From Burkholderia sp. IMCC1007 (GTDB lineage Bacteria > Pseudomonadota > Gammaproteobacteria > Burkholderiales > Burkholderiaceae): 51,359 nt of DNA. Both the position numbers and the translations under genes were made by a program. Below, piece after piece: positions 46,588 through 51,359 of the stretch. Under the pieces are notes generated by a model. It was not told the DNA's origin. It did not search any database and saw only the letters and a list, made by a program, of their open reading frames with translations. Each line of letters starts with the position of its first letter. Position 1 is the first letter of the stretch. The stretch covers positions 1 to 51,359 of the forward strand of contig NZ_JAPVQY010000057.1 in the NCBI RefSeq assembly GCF_027257875.1. The letters run 5' to 3'.

Positions 46588-47562
46588 TCATCCGCCCCGC
46601 GCGCCGCCGGCCCGGTCCGCCACGTCGTTCCACAGATGCAGCGCCGCATACGCGCGCCACGGCCGCCAGCCCTCGGTGCGGCGCTTCTGGCTCGCGAGCC
46701 GGTCGAGCGACGGATCGCGCGCGATGATCGACTGCATCAGCACGAGATCGGACGCCGGCCACGCGTCGGGGTCGCGCCAGGCGCGCATCGCGATGTATTC
46801 GACGGTCCACGGGCCGATGCCCGGCAGATCGAGCCATGCGCTACGCAGCGTGCCGAGATCGGCATGCGCGGGGTCGAGCGGCACGTCGCCGGCCGCCACC
46901 GCGCGCGCCATGCCCGTCAGCGCCGCCGCCCGCTTGCCGGGCATCCCGATCTTCTCGAGATCGCACGCGGCCAGCGCATCCGGCGTCGGAAAACGCCACG
47001 CGGGCGCGCCGCCCGGCACGGCCGTGCCGTCCTCGTGCGCGACGCGCTCGCCCGCCCGTTCGACGAGCCGGCCGACGATCGTCGTCGCCGCCTTCACGCT
47101 CACCTGCTGGCCAACGATCGCGCGCACCGCGAGTTCGAACCCCGACCACGCACCCGGCACGCGCAATCCCGGCGCGGCCTCGACGAGCGGCGCGAACCAC
47201 GGATCGCGCGCGAGCCCGCCGCCGATCGCGGCCGGATCGGCGCCGAGGTCGAACATCGATGCGACGCGACGCGCGAATGCATCGTCGACATGACGCGCGG
47301 CCGCCCCTTCGACCGTCGCGATCAGGCAATGCCTGCGCGGATGCTTCGTGACGGTGAGCCGGCCCGCGTCGCCGTTCAGATCGACGATGCGGCGATACAC
47401 GCCGTCGACGACCTGCTCGACACCCGGAATCGCACGTCCGCTGAAGAAGCGCAGCACGCGCGCCCAGTCGTACGGCGCCTTGAAGCGCAGTTCCAGCTGC
47501 GCGGACGGCGGCACATGGCCGCCGCTCGCGATGGACGTGATCGTGTTTTTTTCAATGCTCAA
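46588..47562 (-). CDS. alkA: DNA-3-methyladenine glycosylase II
   Basis: AlkA removes 3-methyladenine and other alkylated bases from DNA. The 324-residue protein has an N-terminal AlkA domain (about 22-125) and a helix-hairpin-helix GPD domain with LPGIGPWTVEY (246-256) and catalytic Asp272 in PASDLVL. The start codon is TTG (complement of 47560-47562), overlapping the ada stop (TTGA). No ATG fits the conserved N-terminus, so translation probably depends on coupling to ada. Together they form the adaptive response to alkylation. Confidence 0.93.
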   Translation of the reverse strand: MSIEKNTITSIASGGHVPPSAQLELRFKAPYDWARVLRFFSGRAIPGVEQVVDGVYRRIVDLNGDAGRLTVTKHPRRHCLIATVEGAAARHVDDAFARRVASMFDLGADPAAIGGGLARDPWFAPLVEAAPGLRVPGAWSGFELAVRAIVGQQVSVKAATTIVGRLVERAGERVAHEDGTAVPGGAPAWRFPTPDALAACDLEKIGMPGKRAAALTGMARAVAAGDVPLDPAHADLGTLRSAWLDLPGIGPWTVEYIAMRAWRDPDAWPASDLVLMQSIIARDPSLDRLASQKRRTEGWRPWRAYAALHLWNDVADRAGGARGG

Positions 47563-48650
47563 GCTGCGTTGTCCTCCGCCACGACATCGGTTTCATCGCC
47601 GTGCGCGTGGCGCGCCTCGGATGCGAGCAGCGTGGCCTTGCGGCGCACGCCCCAGCGATATCCGGCGAGCGCGCCGCCCTTCTGCACGACACGGTGACAC
47701 GGAATCGCGAGCGCGACCGGGTTCGACGCGCATGCCGACGCGACGGCCCGCACCGCGCGCGGCGCGCCCAGCGCCTCGGCGATCTGCGAATAGCTGCGCG
47801 TTTCGCCGTACGGGATATGCGTGAGCGCTTCCCACACGCGCTGCTGGAACGCGGTCGGCGCGATGTCGAGCGGCAGGTCGAACGCGTGCCGCGTGCCGTC
47901 GAGGTACGCCCGGATCTGCGCGACGAACGGCGCGAGCCGCGACGGCGCTTCGACCAGTTCGGCGCGCGCGAACGCGTCGTTCAGCTCGGCGACGAGCATC
48001 ACCGGCGTGTCGCCGAACGCGATCCGGCAGATCCCTTGCCCGGTCGCGGCGACGAGCACCGTGCCGAGCGGCGTCGCCGCGGTCGCATAGTCGATCCGCA
48101 GGCCCTCGCCCTGGCGGCGGAACGCGGACGGCGCCATCCCGAGCTCACGCGGCACCGATGCATAGAGCCGCGACGGCGAATTGAAGCCCGCGTCGACCGC
48201 TGCCTGCGTGACCGGCTGCCCGCTTTGCAGCGCCTGCCGCAGCGCGGCGCCGCGCCGTGCGGCCTGGTACTGCCGCGGCGACACGCCCACCACGCGCTTG
48301 AAGAGCCGCTGCAGATGGAACGGGCTCACGTGCACGGCGTCGCTCAGTTGCTGCAGCGTGAGCCGCTCGGCATGCGCGTCGAGCACCGCGCACGCGCGAT
48401 TGACGATTTCCAGCTCGCGCGGCAGCCCTTCCGGCTGGCAGCGCTTGCACGGGCGGAACCCGGCCGCACGTGCGGCGGCCGGATTGGCAAAGAAGGACAC
48501 GTGCTCGCGCCGCGGCAGCCGCGACGCACAGCTCGGGCGGCAGAACACGCCGGTCGTGCGCACGGCATAGAAGAACGCGCCGTCCGCATGCGGATCGCGG
48601 GCGGTCACGGCGCCCCAGCGGGCATCGTCGGTCGGATAGGCGGTTTTCAT
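47559..48650 (-). CDS. ada: Ada: DNA repair methyltransferase and transcriptional activator
   Basis: The 363-residue protein is the full Ada. The N-terminal zinc domain accepts methyl from phosphotriesters on Cys37 (VFCRPSC, with Cys41 and CKRC); an AraC-type HTH follows (about 100-180). The C-terminal O6-methylguanine methyltransferase has acceptor Cys318 in IPCHRV. Methylation of Cys37 turns Ada into an activator of its own operon. The ATG ending at 48650 follows a GAGG site. AAAGTGCG upstream resembles half of an Ada box but is too degenerate to claim. It is first gene of ada-alkA. Confidence 0.95.
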   Translation of the reverse strand: MKTAYPTDDARWGAVTARDPHADGAFFYAVRTTGVFCRPSCASRLPRREHVSFFANPAAARAAGFRPCKRCQPEGLPRELEIVNRACAVLDAHAERLTLQQLSDAVHVSPFHLQRLFKRVVGVSPRQYQAARRGAALRQALQSGQPVTQAAVDAGFNSPSRLYASVPRELGMAPSAFRRQGEGLRIDYATAATPLGTVLVAATGQGICRIAFGDTPVMLVAELNDAFARAELVEAPSRLAPFVAQIRAYLDGTRHAFDLPLDIAPTAFQQRVWEALTHIPYGETRSYSQIAEALGAPRAVRAVASACASNPVALAIPCHRVVQKGGALAGYRWGVRRKATLLASEARHAHGDETDVVAEDNAA

Positions 48651-48903
48651 CTGAACCTCGCACTTTCTAGTGTAGTTGGTGCCTACTCTAGACATCGGCA
48701 CATGCCGTCGCGCCCTGAATCTTGCTCTGTGATTCGCGTCGACGAAAGCGTGACATAAAGCGGGGACATGTCGATCACGATCGATCAGACGAAAGGCGGC
48801 GCGCGCTCTGTTGAAGCGCCGCTTTCGTCATCATTCCGTCATCCTTTTGCTGCGGTGCGGCTGCGACAAATCGCCATCCTGACGATTTTTTACACTTGAA
48901 ATA

Positions 48904-48932
48904 TTGCAACGCACCATCGCCGTGTGTATAGT
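48904..48932 (+). promoter_or_regulatory. Sigma70 promoter of a small RNA
   Basis: TTGCAA (48904-48909), a 17-base spacer and TATAGT (48927-48932) form a near-consensus promoter. No open frame follows before a terminator, so the product should be a short RNA starting near 48938. Confidence 0.7.
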
Positions 48933-48937
48933 TGGAA

Positions 48938-49005
48938 CTGTCTCCTCCATGTCTCCTCCTGATATGGATTAAGCCCGTTCCGCCTTGCGTGAACGGGCTT
49001 TTTTT
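48938..49005 (+). ncRNA. Candidate small RNA with anti-Shine-Dalgarno loops
   Basis: A transcript of about 68 bases is predicted between a good promoter and a strong rho-independent terminator. It contains TGTCTCCTCC twice in a row. The second copy sits in the loop of a small hairpin (TCCAT 48946-48950 with ATGGA 48964-48968), exposing CUCCUCC, which can pair with GGAGG ribosome-binding sites. The design resembles the CCUCCUCCC-hairpin (cuckoo) RNAs of alphaproteobacteria and some Burkholderia sRNAs that pair with Shine-Dalgarno sequences. Identity with a named sRNA is not claimed. No coding potential is seen. Confidence 0.65.
48969..49005 (+). terminator. Rho-independent terminator of the small RNA
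   Basis: AAGCCCGTTC and GAACGGGCTT form a ten-base-pair stem with a ten-base loop, followed by a run of seven T. Confidence 0.92.
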
Positions 49006-49088
49006 CGTCCATCGATCGCGGCCGTTCCGGCGCGCGTCGCCGGGGCGGTCTACACTCGGTGCACGCCGTACACGAAGGAGTGCCGCTC

Positions 49089-49502
49089 ATGAAACCGACC
49101 ATCCGCGCGATCGATCACGTCGTGCTGCGCGTGACCGACATGGCCGCGATGACGCGCTTTTACTGCGATGCCGTCGGCTGCCACGTGGAGAAGGAACAGC
49201 CGGACCTGGGGCTCGTGCAGTTGCGCGCGGGCGACGCGCTGATCGACCTGCTGTCGGTCGGCGGCCCGATCGATCGCGCTGACAGCGGGCTGCCGGGCAC
49301 CGGGCGCAACCTCGATCACCTGTGCCTGCGCGTCGAGCCGTTCGATCCCGCCGCGCTGACCGAGCATTTCGCCGCCCACGGCGCGCGGCCGGGCGCCCCC
49401 GCCGAACGCTACGGCGCGGGCGGCTACGGGCCGTCGATCTATCTGTTCGATCCCGAAGGAAACATGCTGGAATTCAAGGGGCCGCCCGCCGCGCTCGGCT
49501 AA
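49089..49502 (+). CDS. VOC (glyoxalase/bleomycin resistance) family protein
   Basis: This 137-residue protein has one vicinal-oxygen-chelate module: IRAIDHVVLRVTDMAAMTRFYCDAVGCHV at the start, NLDHLCLRVEPFDP in the middle, and YLFDPEGNMLEFKG at the end. His in IDHVV, His in LDHLC and Glu in MLEFKG are the likely metal ligands. AAGGAG precedes the ATG at 49089. VOC proteins include dioxygenases, isomerases and resistance proteins; the reaction is not predictable here. It follows the small RNA terminator by 84 bases. Confidence 0.87.
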   Translation: MKPTIRAIDHVVLRVTDMAAMTRFYCDAVGCHVEKEQPDLGLVQLRAGDALIDLLSVGGPIDRADSGLPGTGRNLDHLCLRVEPFDPAALTEHFAAHGARPGAPAERYGAGGYGPSIYLFDPEGNMLEFKGPPAALG

Positions 49503-49509
49503 GCGGTGC

Positions 49510-50064
49510 TCACGCGTCCGCGCGCGCCTTCAGCACCGTCCATTCGACCGCGACGGGATCGTGATCCGCGCTCGAGATCCAGGCGGCGCCGTCCTGCACC
49601 GTGCACTGCAGGCGCATCGTGCGCTCGGCGAGCCGCCCGAGCGCAGTCGCGACGCCGTCGGCCAGCGACAGCACCTGCACGTTGCGCAGCCGTTCGACCT
49701 TGCTGCGCACGCCCTGCCACCAGATATCCGACGTCTTGCCGCCGTACGCGATCACCGTGACCTGTCCGGCGCGGCCGGCGGCCTTCGAGATGCGCCGCTC
49801 GTCGGGCTGGCCGGCTTCGATCCAGACGTCGATCGCGCCCGTCAGGTCCTTTTGCCACAGATCGGGTTCGTCGACGTCCGACAGCCCCTTGCAGAACTCG
49901 AGACGCTCGTGCGCGAACAGCGCGAACGCGACGATGCGCACCATCATCCGGTCGTCGGTTTCGGACGGATGGCGCGCGACCGTCAGCGCGTGATCGGCGT
50001 AGTAATGCCGATCCATGTCGGCAATTTGGAGTTCGGCTTTGTAGATTGTGGATTTCAGCGCCAT
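49510..50064 (-). CDS. yaeQ: YaeQ family protein
   Basis: The 184-residue protein matches YaeQ throughout: MALKSTIYKAELQIADMDRHYYADHALTVARHPSETDDRMMVRI at the start, LSDVDEPDLWQKDLTG and WIEAGQPDERRISKA in the middle. YaeQ has a PD-(D/E)XK nuclease-like fold, with DEPDLW and the E-x-G/Q region as probable remnants of the active site; its role is unclear (linked to transcription elongation suppression in enterobacteria). The ATG ending at 50064 gives the normal length. It is convergent with the VOC gene, seven bases apart. Confidence 0.92.
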   Translation of the reverse strand: MALKSTIYKAELQIADMDRHYYADHALTVARHPSETDDRMMVRIVAFALFAHERLEFCKGLSDVDEPDLWQKDLTGAIDVWIEAGQPDERRISKAAGRAGQVTVIAYGGKTSDIWWQGVRSKVERLRNVQVLSLADGVATALGRLAERTMRLQCTVQDGAAWISSADHDPVAVEWTVLKARADA

Positions 50065-50240
50065 GCGGATACGGCCCGGGCGGGCATTCGGTTCGGTCGG
50101 GTCGTGATGATACCGAATGCGCGCCGCCCGGCGCGCGATGTGCGCTTCACAGCACGACGGCCCGGCATCGGCCGGGCCGCATTCTGGGCGCGCCGCCGGC
50201 GTGCCCGGCCGGAGCGCGATGGCGAGAGGTACGCTGCGGA

Positions 50241-50588
50241 TTATTGCTTGACGAAGCGCGAATCGGTCCAGAGGCCTTGCTGGTCGCTGTTGTCGGCGCT
50301 CACGAACTGCACGTCGCCCTGATCGACCGACACCACGCGGAAACGCTGGCCTTCCGGCACCGACAGGCAACGGTAGTCGTCGAAGTACTGCTGCCTTGCC
50401 TGCGACTTGCCGTCACGCTCATGACTCAGTACGGAGTCCAGATTGTCTTTCGACAGACAGCCCCATGCATTCTTCGTCAACTGGATTTCCTGCTTCGGCT
50501 TGACGGCCGAATCACCGTCTGCCTGGGCAATCGATGCGAAGGAAAATGCGCCGACAAGGGCGAAAAGGACACCGGCTCGCTTCATCAT
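50241..50588 (-). CDS. Small secreted protein with SH3-like C-terminus, function unknown
   Basis: This 115-residue protein has a signal peptide (MKRAGVLFALVGAFSFASIAQA) cleaved near residue 23. The mature part has two cysteines (WGCLSKDN and DYRCLSVP) that could pair, and a beta-rich end (EGQRFRVVSVDQGDVQFVSADNS...LWTDSRFV) that recalls bacterial SH3 domains. Two adjacent ATG codons allow a start at 50588 or 50585. I do not recognise a family. It lies between yaeQ and the IS30 element. A modest promoter-like pair (TTGATA, TAAAGT, 16 apart) lies about 70 bases upstream. Confidence 0.75.
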   Translation of the reverse strand: MMKRAGVLFALVGAFSFASIAQADGDSAVKPKQEIQLTKNAWGCLSKDNLDSVLSHERDGKSQARQQYFDDYRCLSVPEGQRFRVVSVDQGDVQFVSADNSDQQGLWTDSRFVKQ

Positions 50589-50892
50589 ATTTTGTCTCCA
50601 GGCTTGCGGGCACCAGGCTGGGTTAGCTATGTGTTTAAAGGTGATCGTGAACCCGCGTTTTTCACTTTAGAAGACCGGCAAGCGATATCAAGCACATTTG
50701 TTGTGCGATCGCAATAGCGGCCGATTGTCGCACCCTGCGCGCGGTCGGATTTTCGCGCTCCGCGCATGCGTGGCGACACTTGCCGTGCCGCGCACGGCCC
50801 CGCGCGACCGAGCGCAAAGCACTGCCCGACAAGGCTTTCAGCACAGTTACGATACGTCGATTGAACGGTTCGGATAATTCAATCCAATACCA
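50589..50892. other. Intergenic region upstream of the small secreted gene
   Basis: About 300 bases up to the presumed IS30 end. The left part is AT-richer and carries the likely promoter of the secreted-protein gene. I see no other supportable feature. Confidence 0.45.
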
Positions 50893-51359
50893 GGTGGGGC
50901 GGTTTCAAGAGCGAAGTGCAACACCTCGCGGGTTACTGAACAGGGACTCGGTCGGTGGGGTTAGCCAGGACCTGAGCAAGGATTTGCAGAGGCGTGTACC
51001 AGTTCAGCGTGGCACGCGGTCGTGTATTGAGCTTGTCAGCAATCTCGTCGAGGTCCTCTTGAGAGTAAATGGACAGATCCGTGCCCTTGGGCAAGTACTG
51101 ACGCAGCAGGCCGTTGGTGTTTTCGCATGTACCGCGCTGCCAAGGGCTGTGCGGGTCACAGAAGTAGACGCGCACGTTGGTCGCGGCCGTCAGTTCGGCA
51201 TGTCGGGCCATTTCGCGACCTTGATCGTAGGTCAGGGTTTGACGCAGCGGCTCGACGAGCGATTGCAGTTTGGTCGTGAAGGCGGCGAGCGCCGACGCAG
51301 CAGTCGCATCGGGCATCTTGGCCAGCAGCACGGCGCGGCTCATGCGTTCGACGAGCACG
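50893..51359 (-). mobile_element. IS30-family insertion sequence, right part (cut by window edge)
   Basis: The transposase gene runs off the right edge. Beyond its stop, the stretch at about 50893-50925 (GGGGCGGTTTCAAGAGCGAA, then GTGCAACA) resembles a terminal inverted repeat of IS30-type elements. The other end and the target duplication are outside the window, so the exact limit is an estimate. Confidence 0.7.
50933..51359 (-). CDS. IS30-family transposase, C-terminal part (partial)
   Basis: The last 141 or so residues of a DDE transposase are present; the frame continues past the right edge. LTYDQGREMARH holds the second catalytic Asp, and HSPWQRGTCENTNGLLRQYLPKGTDLS holds the catalytic Glu. 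Both are classic IS30-family segments. RPRATLNWYTPLQIL closes the protein as in other members. The visible frame is intact, so this copy could be functional. Confidence 0.93.
   Translation of the reverse strand, partial: VLVERMSRAVLLAKMPDATAASALAAFTTKLQSLVEPLRQTLTYDQGREMARHAELTAATNVRVYFCDPHSPWQRGTCENTNGLLRQYLPKGTDLSIYSQEDLDEIADKLNTRPRATLNWYTPLQILAQVLANPTDRVPVQ

Larger units (their letters stand above)
48651..49088. other. Intergenic region between ada and the VOC gene
   Basis: This stretch of about 440 bases carries the ada promoter at its left, a long imperfect hairpin at 48790-48827 (CGAAAGGCGGCGC/GCGCCGCTTTCG), and the small RNA candidate with its promoter and terminator (48904-49005). 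The VOC ribosome-binding site (AAGGAG) is at the right edge. Confidence 0.6.

Noticed and set aside
48651..48700. Ada box upstream of ada
   Set aside because: Only a degenerate AAAGTGCG is present, placed too near the start codon to claim.
50662..50844. Sixty-codon minus-strand frame near the IS30 element
   Set aside because: No recognisable domain or start signal.

Overview
The window is a very GC-rich betaproteobacterial chromosome segment. Gene content and protein sequences point to Burkholderia, probably the cepacia complex. Supporting this are the mrdA-rodA pair, a queCED cluster whose QueE has the CX14CX2C iron-sulfur spacing known from Burkholderia multivorans, the def-fmt-LysE-htpX-rsmB-DUF4390-ntrYX-like run, DUF4148 and a complete 2-aminoethylphosphonate (AEP) cluster. 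The species is an inference.

Positions 1-23,100 are mostly core genome. They hold the end of mrdA and rodA (cell elongation), a Sel1-repeat protein coupled to a HpcH/HpaI aldolase, queuosine precursor genes queC-queE-queD, and tRNA-Phe. A minus-strand series follows (def, fmt, a LysE exporter, htpX, rsmB, DUF4390 and a NtrY/NtrX-like two-component pair). On the plus strand are dprA, a thioredoxin-like gene and topB. Next come a LysR regulator divergent from a 2-hydroxyacid dehydrogenase, a patatin/thioesterase pair and tRNA-Lys(CUU).

Positions 23,400-26,700 hold a two-copy DUF3592 membrane protein and a cystine-type ABC importer. Positions 26,858-38,380 are an AEP catabolic locus. PhnS, PhnT and a fused permease import AEP, PhnW converts it to phosphonoacetaldehyde, PhnY oxidises that to phosphonoacetate, and PhnA releases phosphate and acetate. 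A FAD oxidoreductase and a GntR/FCD regulator complete it. The divergent phnA/phnS promoters interlock symmetrically, and a TTGTCAACA motif recurs at the regulator's own promoter. A Tat-exported phospholipase C and an AEP-type LysR regulator lie just beyond.

The main anomaly is a low-GC patch (about 36.66-37.55 kb) inside the phn locus. It carries two overlapping genes: a possible permuted NlpC/P60-like cysteine hydrolase and a small outer-membrane-type lipoprotein. This looks like a horizontally acquired effector/immunity pair.

The right part holds lldP, a DUF4148 gene followed by a six-copy hexanucleotide repeat, gshA, ada-alkA (adaptive response to alkylation), a candidate small RNA with exposed anti-Shine-Dalgarno motifs (about 48.94-49.00 kb), a VOC protein, yaeQ, a small secreted protein and the end of an IS30-family element cut by the window edge.
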